Shown: positions 19,010 through 27,307 of the stretch, in pieces
How positions within the stretch are numbered: the first letter of the stretch is position 1
Layout of the letters: each line of letters begins with the position of its first letter
DNA from: Arthrobacter wenxiniae
GTDB lineage: Bacteria > Actinomycetota > Actinomycetes > Actinomycetales > Micrococcaceae
Assembly (NCBI RefSeq): GCF_013376105.1
Contig: NZ_JAAMFM010000005.1
Span: forward strand, 124,001-188,000
Reading direction: 5' to 3'
DNA length: 64,000 nt
Notes under the pieces: generated by a model
Seen by the model: the letters and a program-made list of their open reading frames with translations, nothing else
The model's database searches: none
What the model was told of the DNA's origin: nothing
Translations under genes and position numbers: made by a program

Positions 19010-19948
19010 TCATCCTCGCGCTGCCAGAACGGCGCTGTACAGCTCGCGCTTGCTGACGTGGACGTCGTGGGCGATGACCGCCACGGCCTCCTTCATGCGC
19101 ATGCCCTGGCGCATGAGTTCGTTCACGGCGGCCACGTGGTCCTCGGGCGTGCCATGGTCCGCGGCGGGGGACCCGGCCACCACGATGGCGATCTCGCCGC
19201 GGATCTCGGCAGCTTCCGCCCATTCCAGCAGGCCGGAGAGCGGCTTGCGGATCACTTCCTCGTACGTCTTGGTCAGTTCGCGGCACACGGCCGCCGGGCG
19301 GGCCGGCCCAAACGCCGTGTGCAGCGCCCGCAGCATGGCCTCCAGCCGGTGTGGGGCCTCAAAGAACACCATGGTGCGAGGTTCCACGGCCAGGTCATGC
19401 AGCCGCGAGGCCCGCTCCCCGGACTTGCGCGGCAGGAACCCCTCAAAGCAGAAGCGGTCCGTGGGAAGGCCGGACAGCGCCAGCGCGGTGAGAACCGCGG
19501 ACGGTCCGGGGGCCGCGGTGACCCGCACGCCGGCGGCGGCGGCGGCTTCCACCAGCCGGAAGCCGGGGTCGGACACGGAGGGCATGCCGGCGTCGGTCAC
19601 CATGAGCAGCACCTTGCCCGCCTGCACCTGGGCCAACAGCTCGGGCGTCTTGGCGGCCTCGTTGTGCTCGTGGTAGCTGACAATCCGCCCTGAAACGGTG
19701 ACGTCCAGCGACGTGACGAGGCGGTGCAGCCGCCGCGTGTCCTCGGCGGCCACGATGTCCGCGTTCCCGAGCCAGGAGACCAGCCGGGCGGACGCGTCGC
19801 CCATGTTCCCGATGGGTGTGGCCGCCAGGACTATGAACCCCTCCCCCGCTCCCGCCGCGGGGGCCAGCGACGCGTCGAGGGCCGCCTCAAAGCCCGCATC
19901 GGCTCCTGCGTCGGTGCCGGCGGTTTCCAGGTCCAGGTCATCTTCCAT
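19010..19948 (-). CDS. rsmI: 16S rRNA (cytidine1402-2'-O)-methyltransferase
   Basis: Methylates the ribose of C1402 in the 30S decoding centre. The 312 residues begin with about 42 acidic and Ala-rich residues. The tetrapyrrole-methylase-like domain follows: FIVLAATPIGNMGDASAR (about 46), AAEDTRR, VTDAGMPSVSDPG (about 118) and APGPSAV (about 143). A C-terminal helical segment ends in KRELYSAVL. The ATG at 19948 is supported by normal length and by a TACGCT hexamer 6 bases upstream. It is divergent from pmt, the same arrangement known from mycobacteria. Confidence 0.94.
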   Translation of the reverse strand: MEDDLDLETAGTDAGADAGFEAALDASLAPAAGAGEGFIVLAATPIGNMGDASARLVSWLGNADIVAAEDTRRLHRLVTSLDVTVSGRIVSYHEHNEAAKTPELLAQVQAGKVLLMVTDAGMPSVSDPGFRLVEAAAAAGVRVTAAPGPSAVLTALALSGLPTDRFCFEGFLPRKSGERASRLHDLAVEPRTMVFFEAPHRLEAMLRALHTAFGPARPAAVCRELTKTYEEVIRKPLSGLLEWAEAAEIRGEIAIVVAGSPAADHGTPEDHVAAVNELMRQGMRMKEAVAVIAHDVHVSKRELYSAVLAARG

Positions 19949-19954
19949 GACACC

Positions 19955-19960
19955 AGCGTA
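19955..19960 (-). promoter_or_regulatory. Putative -10 element of leaderless rsmI
   Basis: TACGCT ends 6 bases before the rsmI ATG on the minus strand. It lies back to back with the pmt element at 19991, so the two promoters share a gap of about 30 bases. Confidence 0.5.
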
Positions 19961-19990
19961 GTTGGCCCGGGCAACGGCCACGCACTTCGG

Positions 19991-19996
19991 TAGCAT
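19991..19996 (+). promoter_or_regulatory. Putative -10 element of leaderless pmt
   Basis: TAGCAT lies 7 bases before the GTG at 20004. An ATG overlapping this hexamer (19995) is the alternative start. The spacing favours the GTG. Confidence 0.45.
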
Positions 19997-20003
19997 GGGC
20001 AGG

Positions 20004-21695
20004 GTGCACACCAATGCTGCGGAATCCGCCGTTCCCACCCCGGACCTCCCCGCAGCAGCGCCGGCCCTGCGGGCGCCGGCGGAAAGCCACTGGCTCATGG
20101 ACCCCGTCCACGCATTCACCCGGTCGTCCCTGCTCCTGCGGCTGCTCGGCGTCCGCGCCAGCTTCGGCCAGACGCCGGCGAGCCTGCGCCTCTGGTTCTG
20201 GCTGGCCCCGGCGCTGGCGGCGGTCATCGGCGGCATCCTGCGCTTCGTCCGCCTAGGCCAGCCGAATTCCCTGGTTTTTGACGAGACCTATTACATCAAG
20301 GATGCGTACAGCTACCTGCAAAGCGGCTACGAGCGCAACTGGGCGGAGAAGGCGAACGACCTCTTTACCAAGGGCGATTTCAGCGGCCTTCAAAGCACGC
20401 CGGAATACGTGGTGCATCCCCCCGTGGGGAAATGGATGATCGCCTTCGGCATGTGGCTTTTCGGTCCGGACAGCACGTTCGGGTGGCGGTTCTCGGCGGC
20501 ACTGGTCGGCACGCTGTCCGTGTTCCTGCTCGCCCTGATCGCGCAGAAGATGTTCCGCTCCACCATCCTGGGCGCCGTGGCGGGGCTCCTGTTCGCCGTG
20601 GACGGGCACGCCATTGTGCAGTCGCGCACGTCCCTGCTGGACATCTTTGTCATGTTCTGGGCCCTCGTGGCGTTTGGCGCGCTGCTGTTGGACCGGGATG
20701 ACGGACGACGCCGGCTGGCGGCCCGCCTGTCCCGCCTCACCTCCCCCGGTGGCCGGGTCCCGGCGAAGCACCTGCTCTTTGGGCCGTGGCTGGGCATGAG
20801 GTGGTGGCGGCTCGCGGCCGGCGTTGCGCTGGGCCTGTGCACCGGCACCAAGTGGTCCGGGCTGTTCTTCCTGGCGGCCTTTGGCTTGATGGGCGTGATG
20901 TGGGACATGAGTGCCCGGCGCATCGCCGGCATCCGGTATTGGATCACCGGTGCCATACTGAAGGACGGCATCCTCGCGTTTGTCAGCGTGGTGCCCGTTG
21001 CCGCCCTCACATACCTGGCCACGTGGACGGGCTGGTTCCTCTCCACGAACGCGTACGACCGCAACTGGGCCGCAGCCAACCCGAGCCAAGGGTGGGGGTG
21101 GGTCCCGGCGTCGCTCAGGTCCCTGTGGCACTACCACCTGACGGCCTACAACTTCCACATCGGGCTTGAATCCGACCACCCGTACAAGGCGAACGCGTGG
21201 TCGTGGCTCGTCATGGGCCGGCCCACGTCCTTCTACGCCCAGTATCCGCTCAAGGGCGAGTCCGGCTGCACGGCGGACAAGTGCGCCGCCATGGTGACCA
21301 GCCTGGGCAACCCGCTGATCTGGTGGGGCGGCTCCCTGGCGCTGCTGTTCCTGATCGGTGTCTGGGCCGCCCGGCGGGACTGGCGTGCCGGGGCCATCCT
21401 GGCCGGTTTTGCCGCCGGCTACGTGCCGTGGCTGCTGTACCCGGAGCGGACCATCTTCTTTTTCTACGCAATCGCGTACGAGCCCTACATGATCCTGGCC
21501 GTGACCATGGTGCTGGGCATGGTCCTGGGCAGGGCGTCCGCTCCCCCCTGGCGCAGGCAGCAGGGCGCCCTCTTCGCCGGCATCTTCATTGTGCTCGCGG
21601 TGGGCCTGAGCGCCTACTTCTACCCCCTGTGGTCCGCCGAGGTGATCCCGTTCGACTACTGGCGCCAGCACATGTGGATGCCGAGCTGGATCTAA
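20004..21695 (+). CDS. pmt: Protein O-mannosyltransferase (dolichyl-phosphate-mannose-protein mannosyltransferase)
   Basis: Polytopic GT39 enzyme that moves mannose from polyprenyl-phosphate-mannose onto exported proteins. After about 70 residues the first membrane helix is followed by the catalytic acidic pair FDETYYIKDAYSYLQSGYE (about 92), as in the mycobacterial Pmt. About ten hydrophobic segments are spread along the 563 residues. Conserved loops include VHPPVGKW (about 134) and GWRFSAALVGTLSV. The C-terminus ends in a WMPSWI-type motif typical of the family. The start is taken as the GTG at 20004 because of the nearby -10-like hexamer. It is divergent from rsmI and convergent with the DUF1461 gene. 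Confidence 0.92.
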   Translation: MHTNAAESAVPTPDLPAAAPALRAPAESHWLMDPVHAFTRSSLLLRLLGVRASFGQTPASLRLWFWLAPALAAVIGGILRFVRLGQPNSLVFDETYYIKDAYSYLQSGYERNWAEKANDLFTKGDFSGLQSTPEYVVHPPVGKWMIAFGMWLFGPDSTFGWRFSAALVGTLSVFLLALIAQKMFRSTILGAVAGLLFAVDGHAIVQSRTSLLDIFVMFWALVAFGALLLDRDDGRRRLAARLSRLTSPGGRVPAKHLLFGPWLGMRWWRLAAGVALGLCTGTKWSGLFFLAAFGLMGVMWDMSARRIAGIRYWITGAILKDGILAFVSVVPVAALTYLATWTGWFLSTNAYDRNWAAANPSQGWGWVPASLRSLWHYHLTAYNFHIGLESDHPYKANAWSWLVMGRPTSFYAQYPLKGESGCTADKCAAMVTSLGNPLIWWGGSLALLFLIGVWAARRDWRAGAILAGFAAGYVPWLLYPERTIFFFYAIAYEPYMILAVTMVLGMVLGRASAPPWRRQQGALFAGIFIVLAVGLSAYFYPLWSAEVIPFDYWRQHMWMPSWI

Positions 21696-21720
21696 GGTCG
21701 GTGCCCGGCGAGCGGACTCG

Positions 21721-21790
21721 GGCGGAAAATACCGCCGCTCCCGCAAATAGTCACCGATGTGGCGGCGGCAAAATGCGGGAGCGGCGGCAT
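21721..21790. terminator. Nested inverted repeats between convergent pmt and DUF1461 genes
   Basis: CCGCCGCTCCCGCA (21732-21745) and its exact complement (21774-21787) form a 14-base stem with a 28-base loop. A smaller GGCGG/CCGCC hairpin (21721-21736) overlaps it. The location between two converging genes fits a bidirectional terminator. No strong T-tract is present on either strand. Confidence 0.55.
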
Positions 21791-21809
21791 TTCCTGGGCT
21801 GGGCGGCGG

Positions 21810-23102
21810 TTACTGGGCGGCGGCGCGGCGGCCGGGGCGCTTGGCGCGGGCCACGGCCTGGCGGCGGTCCTTGGTGGGCCAGGTGAATGCCAGCGTCAGC
21901 GAGGAAACCACCAGCACGAACGCGCCAATGAAGATGCCGGCATCCGACCAGAATTGGCTCGGGAAGAGCCGGATCAAGGTGTCGTCCGTGTAGAACGTCC
22001 AGGTGCCATTCGCGAAGAAGATCTTGTGGAAGTCGGTGAAGAACGTCTCCCAGCCCATGACGGCCAGGACGCCCAACCCAATGATCAGCACCAGGGTGGC
22101 GATGGAGCCGGCAAACAGTCCGCGACGGACCCCGCCCGTACTGCGGCGGGACAGGTAGATGATGCCAATGACCATGACGATGGCCAGCACCAGGCCCAGC
22201 AGGAAGGCCAGGTCGATCAGCGACTTCACATCAGCCATGTGCGCCACTTCGCGGTCCAGGAACAGCGGCTTGCCCTCCGTGTTGACAAGGCCGCCCAGGT
22301 AGCGCCGTCCGGCAAAGTTCAGCAGGTAGTCCACGGTGTAGGAGCCGTAGGTGAGGCGGTCGTCCGTGGAGAACCCGAACGAATCCGCCGGGAAGCCGGG
22401 ACGGTGGTACTCGATCCAAAGGAAGGCGTTGGTGGTGACCAGCCGGATGGCCAGCACCAGCAGCACCACCGGGTAAAACACGGCCATCAGCACCTGGAAC
22501 ACGCGCGGCAGCACGGGCTTGGTGTTGGCGGCCTGTTCACGGGCGGCCAGGCGGCGGTCCACCTCCTCCTGCGGCGGCCGGACCTGCAGCATGGTGGTGG
22601 GCGATTCTTCCACGAAGACATCCCGCTCCGCATCGGGGGCGGGCGCGGAATTGGCAACGGGTCCGGTGTTGGCCGCAGGAGCCGGGCTCCCGGCGGCCGC
22701 AGGAGCCGTTCGTCCGGCCGCGGCCGCGGCGCCGGCGGAGTCCATGGAAGGCTCTGCAGGGACAGCAGACCCGGACTTGGCCGCAGCGTGAGGCTCTGAA
22801 GCCAGCTTCGGCATCCGGGTGGCCGGGCGCATGGGCTCGGGCGCGCCGCTGGCAGGCATGTCGATCTTGATCTTGCTGCCGGCGGGCTTCGCGGGGGCGG
22901 CTGAAGAAGCAGTGGCACCCGGGGAAGCAGGCCCAGCGGCGGCGGCGCTGTCGGCCACCGGGAAATCGGCGCCCGGCGCAGCGCCGGCGGCCCCCGCGGC
23001 AGCGGGCCTGGCCGGAGGTTCGGCGCCCGGGAGGGCAGCGGTGGCGGGCGTTGCTGAGGCGGTGGGCACTTCGCGTGCTTTAGGGTGCTCGTTCTCTGTC
23101 AC
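21810..23102 (-). CDS. DUF1461 / TIGR01906 integral membrane protein
   Basis: The first 175 or so of 430 residues are a low-complexity Ala/Pro/Gly-rich cytoplasmic region, ending in an acidic and Arg-rich segment before the first helix (about 192-212). Then come an extracytoplasmic domain (about 215-285, with FSTDDRLTYGSYTVDYLLNF in outline) and further helices near 295, 340 and 400. The C-terminal half matches the TIGR01906/DUF1461 family by its layout and by the FTDFHKIFF.. motif region. The function is unknown. The GTG at 23102 is chosen because TATCCT lies 7 bases upstream. Confidence 0.8.
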   Translation of the reverse strand: MTENEHPKAREVPTASATPATAALPGAEPPARPAAAGAAGAAPGADFPVADSAAAAGPASPGATASSAAPAKPAGSKIKIDMPASGAPEPMRPATRMPKLASEPHAAAKSGSAVPAEPSMDSAGAAAAAGRTAPAAAGSPAPAANTGPVANSAPAPDAERDVFVEESPTTMLQVRPPQEEVDRRLAAREQAANTKPVLPRVFQVLMAVFYPVVLLVLAIRLVTTNAFLWIEYHRPGFPADSFGFSTDDRLTYGSYTVDYLLNFAGRRYLGGLVNTEGKPLFLDREVAHMADVKSLIDLAFLLGLVLAIVMVIGIIYLSRRSTGGVRRGLFAGSIATLVLIIGLGVLAVMGWETFFTDFHKIFFANGTWTFYTDDTLIRLFPSQFWSDAGIFIGAFVLVVSSLTLAFTWPTKDRRQAVARAKRPGRRAAAQ

Positions 23103-23109
23103 ACCCGCA

Positions 23110-23115
23110 AGGATA
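23110..23115 (-). promoter_or_regulatory. Putative -10 element of the DUF1461 gene
   Basis: TATCCT lies 7 bases before the GTG at 23102, consistent with a leaderless mRNA. It also argues against the longer upstream open frame being translated. Confidence 0.45.
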
Positions 23116-23188
23116 CCCACCGATGCTGTCCGGGAGCTGGTGCCACCCCGGGGCGACGCCAAACTAACACCGCGCTCCCCGGCGGGGT

Positions 23189-24181
23189 TCAGCCAGAAGG
23201 GGCGGCAGCCCCGGCGTCGTCCGCGGCAAGGTCGCCGCGCTCCCGGGCCAGCCACGCGCGCCGGCCCAGCATCAGGGTGTAGCTCCAATAGGCGGCCAGG
23301 ACCAGGGCGCCGATGGTGATCTTGGCCCAGACGGGCAGCGGGCTGGGCGTGACATAGGCCTCCACGAGCCCCGAGATGAACAGGACAAAGACCAGGCCGA
23401 CGGCGGTGGTCACCAGGGAGCGGCCCTCCCGGGCCAGGGAGTCGAGCCGGCTGCGGGGCCCGGGGCTCACCCAGGCCCAGAAGATGCGCAGGCCGGCGGC
23501 GGAGGCGATGAAGACGCTGGTCAGTTCCATGAGCCCGTGCGGGAGGATGTAGCTGAAGAAGGTGTCGCCGCGGCCGTAGGCAAACATCACACCGGCGGTC
23601 ATGCCCACGTTTTGGGCGTTCATGAACAGTGAGTACGGCACAAACACGCCCGTGATGCCCAGGGCCACGCATTGGGCGGCGATCCAGGCGTTATTGGTCC
23701 ACACTGAGCCAGCGAAGGAGGCCGCGGGGTTGTCGGAGTAGTAGTTGACGAAGTCGTGGTTGACCAGCTGCTGAAGGCGGGCGTCGGAGCCCAGGGCCGC
23801 GAGCACGGCGGGGCTGCCGGCCGCCCACGCGGCGAAGAGCGCGCCGATGACGGTGAAGACGACGCCGACAATGACTGTCAGCCACCGCAGCCGGTAGAAC
23901 GCGGCAGGCAGGGAAATGGCGAAGAAGCGGGCCACGTCCACGAACACGTTTGACCGGGCGCCGGTGAAGCGGGTGCGGGCGTTGGCCAGGATGGCGGACA
24001 GTGACGCGGAGAGCGCGGACTCGGCCTCGACGGAGCGGATCAGGGACAGCTGGGCGGAGGTGCTTTGGTACAGCTCCAGGAGCTCGTCCGCCTCGTGACC
24101 TGTGAGCCGGCGCTTGCGGGCAAGCGAATTCAGCCGTTCCCACTGCCGGCGGTGCACTGCGGTAAACGCGTCCAGGTCCAC
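23189..24181 (-). CDS. SpoIIM-family (DUF95) membrane protein
   Basis: A 330-residue protein. The cytoplasmic N-terminal 105 residues are helical and charged. About six membrane segments follow (starting near 107, 180, 215, 255, 280 and 300). The family name comes from Bacillus SpoIIM, a septal membrane protein. In non-sporulating actinobacteria the gene is regularly found near moxR, DUF58, transglutaminase and RDD genes, as here, although this copy is 6 kb away from that operon. Its role outside sporulation is unknown. The start is GTG, with TAGGCT 6 bases upstream. Divergent from the RDD gene. Confidence 0.88.
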   Translation of the reverse strand: MDLDAFTAVHRRQWERLNSLARKRRLTGHEADELLELYQSTSAQLSLIRSVEAESALSASLSAILANARTRFTGARSNVFVDVARFFAISLPAAFYRLRWLTVIVGVVFTVIGALFAAWAAGSPAVLAALGSDARLQQLVNHDFVNYYSDNPAASFAGSVWTNNAWIAAQCVALGITGVFVPYSLFMNAQNVGMTAGVMFAYGRGDTFFSYILPHGLMELTSVFIASAAGLRIFWAWVSPGPRSRLDSLAREGRSLVTTAVGLVFVLFISGLVEAYVTPSPLPVWAKITIGALVLAAYWSYTLMLGRRAWLARERGDLAADDAGAAAPSG

Positions 24182-24187
24182 GCAGCC

Positions 24188-24193
24188 AGCCTA
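24188..24193 (-). promoter_or_regulatory. Putative -10 element of leaderless spoIIM gene
   Basis: TAGGCT ends 6 bases before the GTG at 24181. Together with the RDD element at 24224 it forms a tight divergent promoter pair. Confidence 0.5.
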
Positions 24194-24223
24194 CCGGCCA
24201 CGGCGCTTACGGGGCGGCCTTAC

Positions 24224-24229
24224 TAGACT
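24224..24229 (+). promoter_or_regulatory. Putative -10 element of leaderless RDD gene
   Basis: TAGACT ends 6 bases before the ATG at 24236. No Shine-Dalgarno is present. Confidence 0.5.
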
Positions 24230-24235
24230 GGTTTC

Positions 24236-25039
24236 ATGTCCGCGATCATCACCGGCGAGGCCGTTGTCCTGGAGCTCCGCCCGGCGTCCTTTGCCGCCCG
24301 GTCGCTGGGGTCCGCCATCGACGTCCTGGTGACCATTGCGCTGATCATCGGCGCCATGTTTGTCATGGGCGCCGTGCCGGACCTCCTGGACGGGGCCGCG
24401 GCCCGCACTGTCATCCTGGTGACGCTGGTGGGGATTGTGGTGGCGCTGCCCATCGCCGTGGAGACCCTGACGCGCGGCAAGTCCGTGGGCAAGCTGGTCA
24501 TGGGGCTGCGGATAGTGCGCGACGACGGAGGCTCCATCCGCTTCCGGCAGGCCTTGGTCCGTGGCCTCCTGGCGGTGTTTGAGATTTACCTGTCCCTGGG
24601 CTCCGTGGCGTTTTTGGTGTGCCTCTTCAACGGCAAGTCGAAGCGGCTGGGCGACATGATGGCCGGCACGTATGCCATCAGGGACCGCGCCCCCTCCGCC
24701 GGGCCGCTGCAGGTCCACACCGTCCCGGCCTTGGAGTCCTGGGCATCGCTGGCCGACATCGGCCGGCTGCCGGATCCGCTGGCCCGGCGGATATCCGTCT
24801 ACCTGCGCCAGGGCGCGCGGATGGCGGCCACTTCGCGTGCTTCGATGGGTGTTGCGCTGGCGGAGGAGGCCGCCGCCTTTGTGGCGCCGCTGCCGCCGGC
24901 CGGCACTCCCGCGGAGGTTTTCCTGGCGGCCTTGATGTCCGAGCGCCGCAGCCGCGAATTCGCCCGGCTTTCCGCCGCGGAAGAGCAGGCTGCGCACCTG
25001 CGGGCACGCCTTGAGGGCCATGGGGTGGGAAGCAAGTAG
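24236..25039 (+). CDS. RDD family membrane protein
   Basis: A 267-residue protein. The RDD domain occupies about residues 16-155. The name-giving pattern appears as AARSLGSAID near residue 21, with membrane helices at about 27-48 and 60-80 and a third near 110-130, and a closing RLGDMMAGTY motif at about 137. The C-terminal 110 residues are soluble, helical and charged, which is usual for the version paired with SpoIIM in actinobacteria. Its function is unknown; transport or membrane-assembly roles have been proposed for the family. Divergent from spoIIM with 54 bases between start codons. Confidence 0.88.
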   Translation: MSAIITGEAVVLELRPASFAARSLGSAIDVLVTIALIIGAMFVMGAVPDLLDGAAARTVILVTLVGIVVALPIAVETLTRGKSVGKLVMGLRIVRDDGGSIRFRQALVRGLLAVFEIYLSLGSVAFLVCLFNGKSKRLGDMMAGTYAIRDRAPSAGPLQVHTVPALESWASLADIGRLPDPLARRISVYLRQGARMAATSRASMGVALAEEAAAFVAPLPPAGTPAEVFLAALMSERRSREFARLSAAEEQAAHLRARLEGHGVGSK

Positions 25040-25542
25040 TCCTGCCGAGTACTCGGAATCCGGGTGCGCTTGGGTGGCGGGCTTGGGTGTTCGTTGGGTT
25101 CTCGGGGTTTTTTTCTTGTTGGGGTTCCTTTTTTAAACCTTGATCTCATGTGCCCTGAATCTGGCAGCCACCATGATTTCGCCAAGAACACGGCCATGCC
25201 CTCCGGCTGGTTGCCGGCATACGGGCGGGATGGACTCCTGAGGCACTCGATAAGGACCATTGAGCCCACCCACTGCTTCAAGCTGGCGGGCTCCGATGGA
25301 AGGACGCACTTCCGACTTGCGCCGGATTGCGAGGAAAGAGAATCCAAATCGCTGGGCGGGTTGTTTTGGCCAAACTAATTTCACGATATTTTTTGATTTA
25401 CCGTTTGATAACTTTGATTAATACCTTCATTTTTCCCCAATTTTTCCCCAATTCGCAGGCGATATTCGCAAGGATTGGTGTACCGCTGATAAAGTTAGAC
25501 GAATAACGTATGGCTTGGCAATCGATGGATCAGGAGATGAAC
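25040..25542. other. Intergenic segment: unidentified open stretch and AT-rich leader
   Basis: About 500 bases without a gene I can name. A 12-base palindrome CCGAGTACTCGG (25045-25056) follows the RDD stop. Bases about 25133-25384 are open in several frames on both strands and have lower GC. A minus-strand frame with KSWWLPDSGHMRSRF is the most protein-like, but I cannot identify it. From about 25380 to 25500 the DNA is strongly AT-rich, with an 11-bp tandem repeat ATTTTTCCCCA twice (25429-25450). This is the probable promoter region of the MarR gene, and a TAAAGT at 25490 could be its -10. Confidence 0.45.
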
Positions 25543-26070
25543 ATGGCACTGACCGTGGTGGTGGGTGATGATGAGGGGGCTCCGATCAATCCCGTCGAAG
25601 AACTGGCCGGCGAATTGCGGCGTCTCATCATTTGCGGGGAACAGTTCAGGAACCTTCGTGCGAAGGAACTCCAGGTGGGGTCCAGCGACCTTGTGGCACT
25701 GGGGCATCTCCATAACGGCGGTCCCATGGCGCCTAAAGAATTATCGGCGCTGATGGGCGTCTCCTCGGGTACCATGACAGCTTTGCTGGATCGGGGGGAA
25801 AAGGCCGGTTTGCTCAGGCGCGAACGAAACCCGGAGGACCGGCGTGGACTTCTCATCCATCTCACCCCTGCCGGGCTGCAGTCGGTCCAGTGGGTCTACG
25901 AGCAGTTCGATGCCGTGGTTTGTCAGACTCTCATCAATGTTCCGGCGCCCAGTGTCGATGTACTCCGTTCCCTCCTGGAACAGCTCAACGAGACACTGAG
26001 CTGCGTTGCCGACGATGACTATAACGCTTCTGCGGGTCTACAACAGCCGTTGCAGCTGCACGAGGCTTAG
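25543..26070 (+). CDS. MarR-family transcriptional regulator
   Basis: A 175-residue winged-helix regulator. Helices 2-4 of the HTH lie at about residues 45-85 (DLVALGHLHNGGPMAPKEL, LMGVSSGTMTALLDRGEKAG), and the wing carries the MarR hallmark NPEDRRGLLIHLTPAG at about 90-105. The ATG at 25543 is preferred because AGGAG lies 6 bases upstream. In-frame ATGs at 25510, 25525 and 25537 are alternatives. No clear target operon adjoins it: upstream is unidentified AT-rich DNA and downstream are transposase remains. It may be part of an acquired segment. The ligand is unknown. Confidence 0.85.
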   Translation: MALTVVVGDDEGAPINPVEELAGELRRLIICGEQFRNLRAKELQVGSSDLVALGHLHNGGPMAPKELSALMGVSSGTMTALLDRGEKAGLLRRERNPEDRRGLLIHLTPAGLQSVQWVYEQFDAVVCQTLINVPAPSVDVLRSLLEQLNETLSCVADDDYNASAGLQQPLQLHEA

Positions 26071-26138
26071 CCCCACTGCCGTTCGGTTGAGGTGTGGCGT
26101 TTGGTGTCAGGTCGGCGTGTCTTGGGGGGAATTGGGTG

Positions 26139-26194
26139 TGGCTCCTGTTCGGGTAGTTCGGTCCGCCAGGACTGATCTACCCGAACGGGAGCCA
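26139..26194. repeat. 18-bp inverted repeat ahead of the IS4-like remnant
   Basis: TGGCTCCTGTTCGGGTAG is repeated in inverse orientation 20 bases later with one mismatch, just before the GTG that opens the transposase remnant. It may be the subterminal or translation-control hairpin of the original insertion sequence. Confidence 0.7.
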
Positions 26195-26200
26195 CCAGGC

Positions 26201-26800
26201 GTGATTCTGCCATCAATCACGATTCGGGGGTCTTTGCGCCCGGGCATTTGGGCGAGTTGACGTGTGTGGTCCCGTTCGCCGATCAGGGCTGGAAGCGGGT
26301 CCACTCCCGCCGGGTTGCCGGAGCCGGTGAAGCCCTTCGGCAGCGACATTGCGTGAGGCGATGCGCCGTTGCGCGAACTGTTCACCCTCGTCAAGGGGCC
26401 CGCGGGGGCCGGAGCGCACCAGGTGACACGGCTTGCCGGAAGGCTGGTCGCGGCCATTGACGGCACGCAGTTGGCCGAAGCCGGCACTGAAGCGGCCCAG
26501 GTCCGGTTCCTCAAAACACACCAGGCCGAACGGTGTGCCGGGGTATCCGATGATCCGGACGGTAGCCATCCTCACGGCCGGTACCCGCTCGATCCTTGAT
26601 GCAGCGTTCGGTGCCGATTGCGTTCGGTGCCGATGCGGTGGGTGAGCTGAGCTACGCCCATCAAGCCATCTCGTGCCTGTGCGATGGCATGGTGCTGCTC
26701 GGCGACCGGAACTTTGCCACCCACAAATTCTTCGCAAGAGTCGCCGCCACGGGATCTGATTTCCTGATCCGAGCCAAGACAGGCAGGGCTGCCGGTGCGG
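26201..26800 (+). pseudogene. IS4-family transposase, degenerate 5' part
   Basis: Pieces of one transposase appear in shifting frames. VILPSITIRG at the start is followed after a frameshift by APGHLGELTCVVPFA, then LRELFTLVKGPAGAGAH and RLVAAIDGTQLA (the first catalytic-Asp region), then after another shift GYPMIRTVAILTAGTRSILDA, and finally VLLGDRNFATHKFF (the second Asp region) and FLIRAKTGR. This order is that of IS4-type DDE transposases. About 80 residues after the first block are missing. A 16-bp tandem duplication at 26604-26635 explains one frameshift. The 3' part with the catalytic Glu is absent, and the remnant runs straight into a different transposase fragment. Confidence 0.8.
26604..26635 (+). 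repeat. 16-bp tandem duplication inside the transposase remnant
   Basis: GCGTTCGGTGCCGATT is followed by the same 16 bases with the last base changed. Because 16 is not a multiple of three, it shifts the frame between the LDAAFGAD and AFGADAVGELSYAH blocks. It is a directly visible inactivating mutation. Confidence 0.85.
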
Positions 26801-26875
26801 GGCATGGACGCGGCAGTGCATGGACGCCGCAGTGACCGTCACGACCGAGAAGGGAACCCGCACCAGCCCATCGCG

Positions 26876-27307
26876 CAACGGAACTTCACGGACCCGGACG
26901 CGCGGATCATGAAGACCGCGGACGGTTCCAACCACCACGCCTGCACCGGCCAGGGCGTCGTTGATGCCGACCACCAGGTCATCAACGCCACCGAGCTGAA
27001 CAATGTTGCCATCGACATCCAGCAACTCGAACCGATAATCAAGCGCGCCATGGACACGGTCGGGGGGACGCCCAAGACCTGGAGCGCCGATGCCGGGTTC
27101 TGCCCGGCAGCCAACCTCGAACACGTCAAGGACGTGGAAGCGGAGCATGCGACGGAGTTCTTCATCTCCGCCCGCCGCATGAAACACACCGCCCCTATCC
27201 CTGACTCCCCGCGGGGCCGGATCCCGGCCAACGCCACCCCGGGCGAGCGCATGGCCCGGAAACTGAGAACCAAAAAGGGCAAGAAGATTTACGTCCGGCG
27301 CAAGGCC
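26876..27307 (+). pseudogene. IS1182-family transposase, internal fragment
   Basis: One continuous frame reads QRNFTDPDARIMKTADGS, then VVDADHQVINATELNN, TWSADAGFC (the middle catalytic Asp region) and ERMARKLRTKKGKKIYVRRKA. This is the characteristic order of IS1182/IS1182-like transposases. The N-terminal third is missing, and the frame leaves the family right after VRRKA, where intact copies continue with the conserved IVEPVFGQ catalytic-Glu motif. It is abutted to the IS4-like remnant within about 75 bases, so two elements were joined by nested insertion or deletion. Confidence 0.82.
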
